From: an uncultured Pseudomonadota bacterium
GTDB taxonomy: Bacteria; Lernaellota; Lernaellaia; Lernaellales; Lernaellaceae
DNA length: 10,071 nucleotides
Direction: 5' to 3'
Assembly (NCBI GenBank): GCA_937967875.1
Contig: CALBTQ010000198.1
Location: forward strand, 1-10,071
In this document: piece by piece, positions 1 to 9,060 of the stretch
Numbering within the stretch: the first letter of the stretch is position 1
Layout of the letters: every line of letters begins with the position of its first letter
Program-made: the position numbers and the translations under genes
The notes under the pieces: model-generated
Databases searched by the model: none
What the model was told of the DNA's origin: nothing
Seen by the model: only the letters and a program-made list of their open reading frames with translations

Positions 1-45
1 GATCGTATTCGGTGACTGGAGTTCAGACGTGTGCTCTTCCGATCT
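1..45 (+). other. Illumina adapter and index (artefact)
   Basis: Bases 12-45 match the TruSeq read-2/index adapter exactly as I know it, beginning GTGACTGGAG and ending GCTCTTCCGATCT. Bases 4-11 (CGTATTCG) sit where the 8-base index belongs, and GAT at 1-3 is the end of the P7 flow-cell sequence. This is library DNA, not genome. It supplies a false GTG start at 31 and five false codons to the gene that follows. Confidence 0.98.
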
Positions 46-885
46 AGCGATTTGAGCATCACCCAGCGCGCCATCCGCGATCTGTTCAACGCGGAAATCG
101 AGCGGGTGGTCATCGACTCGAAAGAAGAATACGAGAAGATCCTCTCCTTCCTCGGCAAGCACATGCCCAAGGTCAACTACAAGATCGAGCTGTACGAACT
201 CGACGAGCCGATCTTCGACCACTTCGGGCTGGAGGTGGAAATCGCCCGCGCGCTGCAGCGCAAGGTGTGGCTGAAAAGCGGCGGGTACATCGTCATCGAG
301 CAGACCGAGGCGCTGACCGCGATCGACGTGAACACCGGGCGGTTCGTCGGCAAGCGCAATCTCGAAGACACGATTCTGAAAACCAACCTCGAAGCGGTCA
401 AGGAAATCTGCTACCAGTTGCGGCTGCGCAACATCGGCGGCATCATCATCATCGACTTCATCGACATGGAGAAGGAATCCAACCGTGAAAAGGTCTTCAG
501 TTCGCTCAGCGAAAGCCTGAACAACGACCGCGCGAAAACGAATATCCTCAAAATATCCGAACTGGGCCTGGTGGAGATGACCCGCAAGCGCATCCGCGAT
601 TCGATCTCGCGCGTGCTCAGCGAACCCTGCCCCTATTGCGAAGGCAAGGGCTACGTGAAAAGCAAAACGAGCATCTGCAGCGAAATTTTCCGCGAGATCA
701 AACGCGAGATTCCCAATCATCTGGGCAAGAACCTGATTCTCAGCGTGCATCCGGACATCGCCGACATGCTTTACGAGGACGAGCGCTCGGGCATCGAATT
801 CCTCGAGCGCAAATACGACAAGCGCATCAGCATTCAGGACAAGTCCAACTATCACATCGAGCAGTTCGAGATTATCGGCACGTAA
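46..885 (+). CDS. rng: Ribonuclease G/E family, 5'-truncated
   Basis: C-terminal 279 residues of an RNase G/E endoribonuclease, which cuts single-stranded RNA in rRNA maturation and mRNA decay. The frame opens at a GTG at 31, but codons 31-45 are adapter, so the true start lies outside the window. Counting from that false start, the two metal-binding aspartates of the DNase I-like domain are D99 (in TAIDVNTG) and D142 (in IIDFIDM), 43 residues apart as in E. coli RNase E (D303, D346). The zinc-link motif CPYC is at 200-203. About 84 residues follow it and then the protein stops, as in RNase G, with no long degradosome-scaffold tail. The S1 and 5'-sensor domains, roughly 200 residues, are missing because the contig ends. 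It converges on ptsI with six bases between the stop codons. RNase G is more likely than RNase E, but the family cannot be settled without the N-terminus. Confidence 0.93.
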   Translation, partial: SDLSITQRAIRDLFNAEIERVVIDSKEEYEKILSFLGKHMPKVNYKIELYELDEPIFDHFGLEVEIARALQRKVWLKSGGYIVIEQTEALTAIDVNTGRFVGKRNLEDTILKTNLEAVKEICYQLRLRNIGGIIIIDFIDMEKESNREKVFSSLSESLNNDRAKTNILKISELGLVEMTRKRIRDSISRVLSEPCPYCEGKGYVKSKTSICSEIFREIKREIPNHLGKNLILSVHPDIADMLYEDERSGIEFLERKYDKRISIQDKSNYHIEQFEIIGT

Positions 886-891
886 GCTGGA

Positions 892-2703
<1,812 letters not shown>

Positions 2704-2705
2704 CG

Positions 2706-2975
2706 TCACTCCTCTCCGAATCGATCCTGAAACAGTTTCTCCAACGCCAGCGCGGCCCGCACGGCGTCGGGGCCTTTGACCCGCAAGAACAGGACGCTGC
2801 CCGGCGGGGCGATCAACTGCGTCAGGCTCATGATGCTGCGCGCGTTGGCCGTGCGATGTTCGTAGGTCAACTCGACGTCGCACTTGAAGTCGCGCAGGGC
2901 GCTGACGATCTTGCTCGCCGCGCGCAGATGCATGCCGGCTCGGTTCTGGACGGTCAACTGTTTTTCCACGGTCAT
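2706..2975 (-). CDS. ptsH: HPr phosphocarrier protein
   Basis: Small (89-residue) cytoplasmic phosphocarrier between Enzyme I and EIIA proteins. The phosphohistidine is H16 in NRAGMHLRAASK, and the regulatory serine is S47 in ANARSIMSL, followed by the hydrophobic I48-M49 patch that contacts HprK and partner proteins. Both the PEP-dependent (His) and HprK-dependent (Ser) sites are thus present, matching hprK in the same operon. The active-site loop is unusual: the common HARPA is HLRAA here, keeping the arginine two residues after the histidine but losing the proline. The ATG overlaps the stop of the EIIA-Man gene as ATGA (2972-2975), which suggests coupled translation. The ribosome site is only moderate (GGGGGA about 10 nt upstream). 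Length and fold pattern are typical of HPr. Confidence 0.96.
   Translation of the reverse strand: MTVEKQLTVQNRAGMHLRAASKIVSALRDFKCDVELTYEHRTANARSIMSLTQLIAPPGSVLFLRVKGPDAVRAALALEKLFQDRFGEE
2709..2717 (-). promoter_or_regulatory. Ribosome binding site for ptsI
   Basis: The minus strand reads GGAGAGGAG, lying in the last codons of ptsH. AGGAG is 5 nt before the GTG at 2703 and 8 nt before the GTG at 2700. It touches the GTG at 2709, which overlaps the ptsH stop as GTGA and is therefore less likely to be the start. Confidence 0.6.
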
Positions 2976-3385
2976 GTCCGCTGATTCCCCCGGAGGTACT
3001 GACTGGCCAGCAGGATGTTGTTTTTACCCGTTTCCGTCAACTGGGCAGCCAACTCGGCCAGGGTTTTTCCCTCGCGGGAGTAGACCAGATCCACCAGCAT
3101 GGGCAGATTCACGCCGCTGATGACGTCCACGCGATCTTCCTGCAAGAACGACAGGGCGATGTTGCTGGGCGTGCCGCCGAACATATCGGTGAAAATCAGG
3201 ACGCCATCGCCGTCATCGGCTTGCTTGATGGCGGTATGAATGCGGCGCTTGATGTCGTCGGGATCCTCCAAATCGGTTACCGGGACGCTATGCACCGAAA
3301 TCATTTCGTCTTCGACAATCAGCGAGGTGGTGCGGATCAGTTCGTCCGATAAACCGCCATGCGCAACTATTACGATACCTACCAT
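2972..3385 (-). CDS. Stand-alone PTS EIIA component, mannose family
   Basis: A 137-residue protein made only of the EIIA-Man domain, which accepts phosphate from HPr on a histidine. That residue is H9 in GIVIVAHGGLSDEL. The family motifs DMFGGTPSN (67-75, with the conserved active-site aspartate D67) and GVNLPM (91-96) are clear. The EIIB domain fused to E. coli ManX is absent, and no EIIB, EIIC or EIID gene lies in the window, so transport of a sugar is not indicated. I infer a regulatory role or a partner encoded elsewhere. I chose the ATG at 3385 because family members begin just before the GIVIV strand. A GTG at 3403 overlapping the rapZ stop (GTGA) would add six residues and is a real alternative. 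Confidence 0.93.
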   Translation of the reverse strand: MVGIVIVAHGGLSDELIRTTSLIVEDEMISVHSVPVTDLEDPDDIKRRIHTAIKQADDGDGVLIFTDMFGGTPSNIALSFLQEDRVDVISGVNLPMLVDLVYSREGKTLAELAAQLTETGKNNILLASQYLRGNQRT

Positions 3386-3399
3386 ATTCCTCGTTCCCG

Positions 3400-4263
3400 T
3401 CACTTCTCGATATCGCGGTGAGCAACGCTCACCATCCGTTTTTGTTCGAGTAGTTTTTGCGCCAATTTCTCCGCAATTGCAACCGAGCGATGCCGGCCGC
3501 CGGTGCAGCCGACGGCGATGGTCAGGTACGTTTTTCCCTCGTGCTCATAATGGGGCAACAGAAAATCCAAGAGGTCGTCGAACCGTTCGAGGAACTTTCT
3601 GGTGACGTCGTTTTCCAACACGTAATCGGCCACCGGTTTTTCCAGGCCGGTCAGCGGTTTCAAGGACTCGACGAAAAAAGGATTGGGCACAAAGCGCACG
3701 TCCATCACCAGGTCGGCGTCGGCCGGCAATCCGTGCCGGAAACCGAAAGTCACCAATTGCACCCGCAGGCGCTCCATTTCGCTATCGGCGTAACGATCCT
3801 GAATCAGCCGGCGCAGATCGTGCGGAGTGAGCGTCGAGGTGTCCACGACCCAATCGCTGATTTCCATCAGATCGGCCATGCTTTCGCGCTCGCGGCCGAT
3901 GCCCTCGCTCACCGAGCCGCCGGCGGCCGCCGGATGGCCGCGCCGCGTGGTCGAGTAACGGCGCTGGAGCACGTCGTCGGAGGCATGCAGAAACACGATT
4001 TCCAGGTTGTAGCCGTCGTCGCGCAGGCGGGTGAACAGTTCGTTGGCCTTGGCCGGGAAGGTCGTTTCGCGCGCGTCCATCACCAGGGCGAATCGTTCGA
4101 TCTCGCTGCCCCGCCCGACCGCGCCCAATTCGATCAGCTTGGGCAGCAAGGCGACCGGCAGGTTGTCGATGCAAAAATAGCCGACATCCTCCAGCGCCTT
4201 GCTGGCGATCGATTTGCCGCTGCCGGAAAGGCCGGTGATGATGATCAGGCGCGAGTCTTTCAT
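3400..4263 (-). CDS. rapZ: RapZ/YvcJ family nucleotide-binding protein
   Basis: P-loop protein of 287 residues. In E. coli RapZ binds the small RNA GlmZ and steers RNase E to it, controlling glucosamine-6-phosphate synthase; in many other bacteria its target is unknown. The Walker A motif GLSGSGKS is at 11-18. Family signatures are YFCIDNLP (29-36), the RRGHP...GGS...EGI...ERE stretch (107-127), FRHGLPADADLVMDVRF (175-191) and the C-terminal GCTGGRHRS (252-260). The protein stops at HRDIEK, whereas E. coli RapZ continues with a short basic tail needed for RNA binding, so GlmZ-type RNA binding should not be assumed. The ATG overlaps the hprK stop as ATGA (4260-4263). Its place between hprK and PTS genes is the usual one and suggests a link to PTS control. 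Confidence 0.96.
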   Translation of the reverse strand: MKDSRLIIITGLSGSGKSIASKALEDVGYFCIDNLPVALLPKLIELGAVGRGSEIERFALVMDARETTFPAKANELFTRLRDDGYNLEIVFLHASDDVLQRRYSTTRRGHPAAAGGSVSEGIGRERESMADLMEISDWVVDTSTLTPHDLRRLIQDRYADSEMERLRVQLVTFGFRHGLPADADLVMDVRFVPNPFFVESLKPLTGLEKPVADYVLENDVTRKFLERFDDLLDFLLPHYEHEGKTYLTIAVGCTGGRHRSVAIAEKLAQKLLEQKRMVSVAHRDIEK

Positions 4264-5222
4264 TCCGGATCCTTCGTCACGCCCAATTGCGCATCCTCGG
4301 CCAGACGCTTGAGCAGCCGATCCTGAAATTCACGGGCCGCGTGAAATCCTTCGAGTTTGAGCAGGTAGTTGCGCGCGGCGACCTCGATGATCGTCGACAG
4401 GTTGCGGCCGGAGCGCACCGGCAGCACGATCAGCGGCAACTCGACGTCGAGGATGTTGATCGTTTTATCCTCGAGGCCCAGGCGGTCGTAATCGACGTCC
4501 TCCTGCCAGGGGACGAGCTTGATGATCACCTGCACGCGCTTCTGGTCGCGGATCGCGCTGATGCCGAACAGCTCCTTGATGTTCAGGATGCCGATGCCGC
4601 GGATTTCCATGTGGTACTTGGTGATCTCCGGACCGCGTCCGTAGACGTTGAGCGAGCTGGAGCGGAACAGGTCGACCATGTCGTCGGCGACCAGACGATG
4701 GCCGCGCATGATCAGGTCGAGCGCGCACTCGCTCTTGCCGATGCCCGAATCGCCCAACAGCAAAATGCCGACGCCGAAAACGTCGAGCAGTACGCCGTGT
4801 AGGCTGGTGCGGCGGGCGAAGAACCGTTCGAGCAGATTGGTCAGGCGTTCGATCAACCGTTGCGTGCGCAGGTTGGTGACCAGGATCGGCGTGCCGTTGA
4901 GTTCGGCCTGCTCCAGAAAGACATTGGGCGCGGCGATACCCCGCGTGACGATGCAGCAAGCGACGCCCTGAGCAAAAAACTTTTCGCAGACGCGCCGCAG
5001 TTCGTCGGCGGTCAGTTGCGCCAGGTAGGTCATTTCGGTTTTGCCGAAGACCTGCACCCGGTTCTGCGCCACGTAGGAAACGTAGCCGGTCATCGCCAGG
5101 CCGGGCTTTTGCACGTAGGGGATCTTGATTTTGTTCTTGAGTCCCTTGTTGGACGTAATCAGTTGCAGACCCAGTTCCCGTTCCTGGTCGTTGAGCAAAT
5201 CGGCCACGGTTACGAAAGCCAC
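4260..5222 (-). CDS. hprK: HPr kinase/phosphorylase
   Basis: Bifunctional enzyme that phosphorylates HPr on its regulatory serine using ATP or pyrophosphate and also removes that phosphate. It has 320 residues, close to the family norm. An N-terminal domain (about 1-130) precedes the catalytic domain, with H142 in SLHGVLLDVFGVG, Walker A GDSGIGKS at 157-164, the acidic pair D180-D181 in HRLVADD, and the HprK signature EIRGIGILNI at 206-215. LPVRSGRNL and the EVAARNYLLK helix follow near the C-terminus. The substrate serine, S47 of HPr, is encoded 1.4 kb downstream in the same operon. The start is a GTG, supported by a well-placed ribosome site. Overlap with rapZ suggests coupled translation. 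In bacteria of this type HprK more likely regulates the relay than catabolite repression by CcpA; that is inference. Confidence 0.97.
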   Translation of the reverse strand: MAFVTVADLLNDQERELGLQLITSNKGLKNKIKIPYVQKPGLAMTGYVSYVAQNRVQVFGKTEMTYLAQLTADELRRVCEKFFAQGVACCIVTRGIAAPNVFLEQAELNGTPILVTNLRTQRLIERLTNLLERFFARRTSLHGVLLDVFGVGILLLGDSGIGKSECALDLIMRGHRLVADDMVDLFRSSSLNVYGRGPEITKYHMEIRGIGILNIKELFGISAIRDQKRVQVIIKLVPWQEDVDYDRLGLEDKTINILDVELPLIVLPVRSGRNLSTIIEVAARNYLLKLEGFHAAREFQDRLLKRLAEDAQLGVTKDPE

Positions 5223-5226
5223 CGGT

Positions 5227-5685
5227 TCATCCTTCCTCGTCCAGGCGGCAGATCAAATCGTAGAGCTCTTCGGGTTGGGCCGCGAGGATCATTTCGCGGT
5301 TTTTCGGTTCCTGCAACAGTTTATTGACCCGCTCCAGCGCCGCCAGATGGCTGACGACGCTGTTGGCGGGCGCGATCAACAGAAAGAACAGCGTGGCGGC
5401 CTTGCCGTCGACGCTGTCGAAATCGACGCCTTTGGCATGACGACCGAAGGCGCCGTAGATTTTGCTGAGGCCGGGCATTTTCGCGTGAGGAATCGCCACG
5501 CCCGCGCCGATGCCGGTGCTGCCCAGGCGCTCACGTTCGGCCAATGCCTTGAAGACCTTCTTCTCATCGATGCCCGGCACGGCGGCCGAGAGCGCATGCG
5601 ACATCTCGTTCAAGATGCCGTTTTTATCGGTGGATGCAAGTTCGGCCACAACCGACTCCGGTCGCAGAATCGAAGCGATTTTCAT
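5227..5685 (-). CDS. ptsN: EIIA-Ntr, nitrogen-PTS phosphoacceptor
   Basis: Cytoplasmic EIIA of the fructose/nitrogen family, 152 residues. It receives phosphate from HPr (or NPr) and acts as a regulator of potassium, phosphate and sigma-54-linked functions in proteobacteria. The phosphohistidine is H67 in GAGVAIPHAKMPGL, the equivalent of H73 in E. coli PtsN, and the surrounding RERLGSTGIG pattern is typical. There is no EIIB or membrane domain, so it is not part of a permease. It lies between hpf and hprK, two genes after rpoN, which is the classic rpoN-hpf-ptsN order. The ATG at 5685 is 9 nt after the hpf stop. The best Shine-Dalgarno is GGAG about 12 nt upstream, which is weakly spaced, so its translation may depend on that of hpf. 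Confidence 0.96.
   Translation of the reverse strand: MKIASILRPESVVAELASTDKNGILNEMSHALSAAVPGIDEKKVFKALAERERLGSTGIGAGVAIPHAKMPGLSKIYGAFGRHAKGVDFDSVDGKAATLFFLLIAPANSVVSHLAALERVNKLLQEPKNREMILAAQPEELYDLICRLDEEG
5230..5237 (-). promoter_or_regulatory. Ribosome binding site that fixes the hprK GTG start
   Basis: The minus strand reads AGGAAGGA, ending 7 nt before the GTG at 5222 and overlapping the last codons of ptsN. The spacing supports GTG rather than a later codon as the hprK start. Confidence 0.7.
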
Positions 5686-5694
5686 TCTCGACGT

Positions 5695-6252
5695 CTACTC
5701 CGTTATTGTTTCGATTAATCCATACTGTCCGTCTTTGCGGCGGTACATTACATTAATTCGGCTGCTGTTTGCATTAGTAAAAACGAGAAATTCCTTCTGG
5801 GGATTTCCATCCATGTCCATGACCGCCTCTTCCAGACCGATGGGCTTGGGATTGACGATTTCGGAGTTGACGATGCGCGTTTCCCATTCCGGCTGGGCTT
5901 CCTCGCCGGGTTCGTAGGCCGCCGCGATCTGTTCGAAGGCCTCGCGGTCGGCTTTGGTGCGACCCTTTTTCGAACGAACCTTGTCCTTGTGCTTTTTGAT
6001 CTGGCGCTCGAGTTTGTCCATGGCCATATCGATGGCGCTGTAGATGTCGCCGGTTTCCTCGGCGCAATTGATGACGTTGCGCCCGGCATTGAGCGTAACT
6101 TCGGCGATATGGCGATACTTCTCGACAACCAACACCACGTTGGCCTCGATCGGTTCGTCCAAGTACCGTTTGACCTTCAGCAGTTTCGACTCAGTGTACT
6201 CTTTGATGGCTTCAGTCGGTTCCATATGCCGGAAAGTAACGCTGACTCTCAT
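5695..6252 (-). CDS. hpf: Long-form ribosome hibernation promoting factor
   Basis: Stress protein that binds the decoding centre of idle 30S subunits and pairs 70S ribosomes into inactive 100S dimers. It is 185 residues long. An N-terminal ribosome-binding domain (about 1-95) carries a basic stretch at 86-100, a charged linker follows (about 96-122), and the C-terminal dimerisation domain (about 125-185) has the motifs PIGLEEAVMDMDG, FLVFTNANS and INVMYRRKDGQYGLI. This two-domain build is the long form, which can dimerise ribosomes without RMF; gammaproteobacteria carry a short form of about 95 residues at the same locus. A near-perfect AGGAGGG 6 nt before the ATG predicts strong translation. 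It sits 24 nt after rpoN, with a small hairpin between them. Confidence 0.96.
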   Translation of the reverse strand: MRVSVTFRHMEPTEAIKEYTESKLLKVKRYLDEPIEANVVLVVEKYRHIAEVTLNAGRNVINCAEETGDIYSAIDMAMDKLERQIKKHKDKVRSKKGRTKADREAFEQIAAAYEPGEEAQPEWETRIVNSEIVNPKPIGLEEAVMDMDGNPQKEFLVFTNANSSRINVMYRRKDGQYGLIETITE

Positions 6253-6272
6253 GGATTGCCCTCCTACCGAAC

Positions 6273-6289
6273 GCGCCTAATAGGGGCGC
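6273..6289 (-). other. Small intercistronic hairpin between rpoN and hpf
   Basis: GCGCC and GGCGC form a 5-bp stem around a 7-base loop that spans the rpoN stop codon, just upstream of the strong hpf ribosome site. No T-run follows it on the minus strand, so it is not a terminator. It may be chance in GC-rich DNA or a weak mRNA stabiliser or processing site. Confidence 0.35.
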
Positions 6290-7704
6290 TTTCGTTTGGT
6301 TGATGACAAGATGCCCATCATCTCGCGATACTTGGTCACGGTGCGCCGCGCGATGTTGAGCCCTTCGCGTTCCTTGAGTAACTGCACGATCTTCTGGTCC
6401 GAGTATGGTTTCTTTACATTCTCCTCCTCAATAATTTTGGCGATCATACTCTTGACGCTTTCCGAAGCGATCGAGCTTCCGTCGTCGGAAGCGATGCCGC
6501 TGTTGAAGAAATACTTGAGCTCGAAAATGCCTTGCGGCGTGTGCACGTATTTGTTGGTGGTCACCCGGCTGACGGTCGATTCGTGCATTTTGATGTCCTC
6601 GGCCACGTCGCGCAGGATCATCGGACGCAAATGATTGATGCCCTGGTCGAGGAAATCGCGCTGGAAATTGACGATGCTTTCGGTGACCTTGTAGATCGTG
6701 CGCTGGCGCTGGTGGATCGAACGGATCAGCCACAGCGCGCCGCGCAGCTTTTCCTGGATGTACTCGCGCTCCTTTTTCGACGAGGTTTCCAGATCCTGCA
6801 GGATTTGCTTGTAGTAATTGCTCACCCGCAGTTTGGGCAGGCCGTCGTCGTTGAGGGTGATGACGTATTCGTCGCCGACGCGCCGCACGTAAATGTCCGG
6901 CGTGATGTATTGCGCGCGCTCGGCGGAAAACGGCCGGCCGGGCTTGGGTTCGAGGCGGGTGATGATCTGCACGCGGGTCACCACCTGTTCCACCTCGAGG
7001 TCGACCGCTTTGGCGATGGTCTTGTAGTCATGACGCTCCAGGTCTTTCAAATGATCGCGCACGATGGCGCGCACCACTTTGTCTTTGACCCCCAGCGTGT
7101 CGAGTTGGATCAACAGGCATTCGGCCAAATCGCGCGCGCCCACGCCGGTCGGATCGAAGGTCTGGATGCGTTCGAGCACCCACTCGGCGTTGATCGGATC
7201 GAGTTTTTCGCGCTCGACGATCTCCTCGAGCGGCGCGCCCAGGTAGCCGTCGTCGTTGATGTAGCCGATGAGCACCATGCCGGTGTTTTTCGATTCGGCG
7301 TCCATCGCGGTCATGTGCAGTTGCCATTCGAGGTGCTGGGAAAGATCGGTCGCGCGCGTCAGGACGCTCTCGACCTCTTCGCGGTCCTCGCGATTGAAGC
7401 CGCCGCGATAATCGCTGACGCTGCGGTCGGCGAAATAGCGCGCCCAATCGACGCTGTTGTCGCCGCCGTCCCACTGGTCGGAGGTTTGCGGGGCGGTGAT
7501 TTCCTGGCCGACGTCGGGCAACTGGCGCGGGTCTTCCAGCTTTTCGAGCGTTTCCTCGAGCACCGGATTTTCCAGCATCTCGCGCTGCACTTCCTGCACC
7601 AGCTCGATGTGGTTGAGTTGCAGCAGCTTAATGGCCTGCTGAAGCTGCGGCGTCATGATCAACTGCTGTTGCAGCTTCAGGTTTAATTTCATCTCCAGCG
7701 CCAT
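6277..7704 (-). CDS. rpoN: RNA polymerase sigma-54 factor
   Basis: Alternative sigma factor that directs RNA polymerase to -24/-12 promoters and needs an AAA+ activator to start transcription. It has 475 residues. Region I (1-50) is the glutamine- and leucine-rich segment LKLQQQLIMTPQLQQAIKLLQLN. An acidic region II follows (about 50-115), then the core-binding domain (about 115-310), a helix-turn-helix around 363-385 (RDVAEDIKMHESTVSRVT) and the diagnostic RpoN box ARRTVTKYRE at 452-461, which reads the -24 element. The open frame continues 54 codons upstream into lptB, but the conserved protein begins at the ATG at 7704. No activator gene is in the window. It lies directly after lptB, the usual order in Proteobacteria. 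Confidence 0.98.
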   Translation of the reverse strand: MALEMKLNLKLQQQLIMTPQLQQAIKLLQLNHIELVQEVQREMLENPVLEETLEKLEDPRQLPDVGQEITAPQTSDQWDGGDNSVDWARYFADRSVSDYRGGFNREDREEVESVLTRATDLSQHLEWQLHMTAMDAESKNTGMVLIGYINDDGYLGAPLEEIVEREKLDPINAEWVLERIQTFDPTGVGARDLAECLLIQLDTLGVKDKVVRAIVRDHLKDLERHDYKTIAKAVDLEVEQVVTRVQIITRLEPKPGRPFSAERAQYITPDIYVRRVGDEYVITLNDDGLPKLRVSNYYKQILQDLETSSKKEREYIQEKLRGALWLIRSIHQRQRTIYKVTESIVNFQRDFLDQGINHLRPMILRDVAEDIKMHESTVSRVTTNKYVHTPQGIFELKYFFNSGIASDDGSSIASESVKSMIAKIIEEENVKKPYSDQKIVQLLKEREGLNIARRTVTKYREMMGILSSTKRKRPY

Positions 7705-7726
7705 ATCGCCTACCGCTCCCTTTCCG

Positions 7727-8461
7727 CTACAAGCGGAATTTCTCGCCCAGATAGATTTCGCGCGCCCGCTGCGAATTGGCGATCGTCTCCGGATCGCCCT
7801 GCTCCAGCAATTTGCCCTGGTGAATGATGTAGGCGCGATCGCAAATGTTGAGCGTCTCGCGCACATTGTGATCGGTGATCAACACGCCGATGCCCCGCTC
7901 GCGCAGTTGCGCGACGATGTTCTGAATTTCGCCGACGGCGATCGGATCGATGCCGGCGAAGGGCTCGTCCAACAACACGAAATGCGGGTTGGTGACCAGC
8001 GCGCGGGAAATTTCCAGCCGGCGCCGCTCGCCGCCGGACAGCGAATAAGCCTTGTTCTTGCGCAAATGCGTAATGCCCAGATCGCGCAGCAGCGATTCGA
8101 GCCGCTCCTTTTGCTCCTGCGGCGGCAGTTCGAGCGTTTCGAGGATCGCCAGGATGTTTTCTTCCACCGAGAGCTTGCGGAAAACGGACGGTTCCTGCGG
8201 CAGGTAGCTGATGCCCTTGCGTGCGCGCTTGTACATCGGCAGTTCGGTGATCGGTTCGTCGCCGAGCATGACCTGCCCGGCGTCGGGACGATACAGGCCG
8301 ACGACCATGTAGAAGTTCGTCGTTTTGCCTGCGCCGTTGGGCCCCAACAGCCCGACGACCTCGCCCTTGCGCACTTCCAAACTCACACCGTCGACCACCT
8401 TGCGACGGTGAAAGGATTTGCTGAGATTTTCCGTGCGCAGCGACAACGAAACCGCATTCAC
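7727..8461 (-). CDS. lptB: LPS export ABC transporter ATP-binding protein LptB
   Basis: Cytoplasmic ATPase that powers extraction of lipopolysaccharide from the inner membrane together with LptF and LptG, which are not in this window. It has 244 residues, the usual size. Walker [10 protein letters not shown] is at 40-48, the Q-loop glutamine is Q89 in YLPQEPSVF, the ABC signature LSGGE is at 141-145, Walker B LLDEP ends in D165-E166, and the switch histidine is H198 in [19 protein letters not shown] after Walker B is typical of LptB rather than other ABC ATPases. The frame is open for 216 more codons upstream through lptA, but those are out-of-frame shadow. The GTG at 8461, with GGAGG 10 nt upstream, gives the standard N-terminus, 5 nt after the lptA stop. 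Confidence 0.97.
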   Translation of the reverse strand: MNAVSLSLRTENLSKSFHRRKVVDGVSLEVRKGEVVGLLGPNGAGKTTNFYMVVGLYRPDAGQVMLGDEPITELPMYKRARKGISYLPQEPSVFRKLSVEENILAILETLELPPQEQKERLESLLRDLGITHLRKNKAYSLSGGERRRLEISRALVTNPHFVLLDEPFAGIDPIAVGEIQNIVAQLRERGIGVLITDHNVRETLNICDRAYIIHQGKLLEQGDPETIANSQRAREIYLGEKFRL

Positions 8462-8466
8462 TACGC

Positions 8467-9060
8467 CTATTCCTCCCGCTTTTTCTTGCCGCCCGACGCT
8501 TGCTGCGCCGCATCGCGCGCCGAACGCGGATCGATCGTCGCGGTTACCCGGCGCGATCCCTGCCCGACGATCTGCACCCGCTGCCCCTTGACCTGAATGA
8601 CGATCTTGGCCCCGCGCAGCACGTCGCGGCCCTGCCCCACCTCGGGATTGCCGGTCAGCACGATCGTCCCGGTCCGATGATCGTATTCGGCGCGGTCGCA
8701 GGTGGCGCGGCGTTCGCCCTGCACCATCTGCACGCGGCCGATCGCCAGCAGGCGCTTGATCTGCCCGCCGGTCTGCGCCAGACCAGCCAATTCGCCTTCG
8801 GCGGCCGCGTCCTTCTTTTGCGACCCTTCGTAATGGATGATCAGCAGATCGCAATTGAGGATCGCATCGTTCTGCACGACCACCACGTTGTCGACGAAGC
8901 GCACCAACTCTTCGTTCTGATCGGCCTCGAGCCGGTCGGCGGCGATGTGGATCGGCTTGTCCGGATCGAAGCTCGGCGGCAGAATGCCCCCCTGTTGCGC
9001 CAGCGCGGGCGTCGCGGCCAGCAGCGCCAGAAGCATCAAGGCGAACAACCAACGCTTCAT
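8467..9060 (-). CDS. lptA: Periplasmic LPS-transport bridge protein LptA
   Basis: Periplasmic beta-jellyroll protein that polymerises into the bridge carrying lipopolysaccharide from LptC to LptD. It has 197 residues. A signal peptide is clear: KR at 2-3, a leucine-rich core at 4-16, and a TPALA|QQ cleavage site after A21. The OstA/LptA-like domain spans about 35-170, starting at [13 protein letters not shown] and including [20 protein letters not shown] and a [14 protein letters not shown] segment. The C-terminus is a charged KKKREE tail. Mature protein has two cysteines, C70 and C111, which could form a disulfide. I chose the ATG at 9060, because GGGAGG lies 7 nt upstream and the signal peptide then starts cleanly; the frame is open six codons further. 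The ATG overlaps the lptC stop as ATGA. Confidence 0.93.
   Translation of the reverse strand: MKRWLFALMLLALLAATPALAQQGGILPPSFDPDKPIHIAADRLEADQNEELVRFVDNVVVVQNDAILNCDLLIIHYEGSQKKDAAAEGELAGLAQTGGQIKRLLAIGRVQMVQGERRATCDRAEYDHRTGTIVLTGNPEVGQGRDVLRGAKIVIQVKGQRVQIVGQGSRRVTATIDPRSARDAAQQASGGKKKREE

Noticed and set aside
2704..2883. Upstream extension of the Enzyme I frame by 60 codons
   Set aside because: It lies out of frame inside ptsH and adds no known Enzyme I sequence.
3457..4326. Plus-strand frame (289 codons) opposite rapZ
   Set aside because: Antisense shadow of rapZ; no family resemblance.
6532..7686. Long plus-strand frame (384 codons) opposite rpoN
   Set aside because: It mirrors the codon pattern of rpoN, is rich in His, Asp and Val as antisense shadows in GC-rich genes are, and resembles no family.
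7705..7866. Upstream extension of the rpoN frame by 54 codons
   Set aside because: It overlaps the end of lptB out of frame; conserved region I of sigma-54 begins just after the ATG at 7704.
7655..8596. Plus-strand frame (313 codons) opposite lptB
   Set aside because: Antisense shadow of lptB; low-complexity composition and no recognisable motif.
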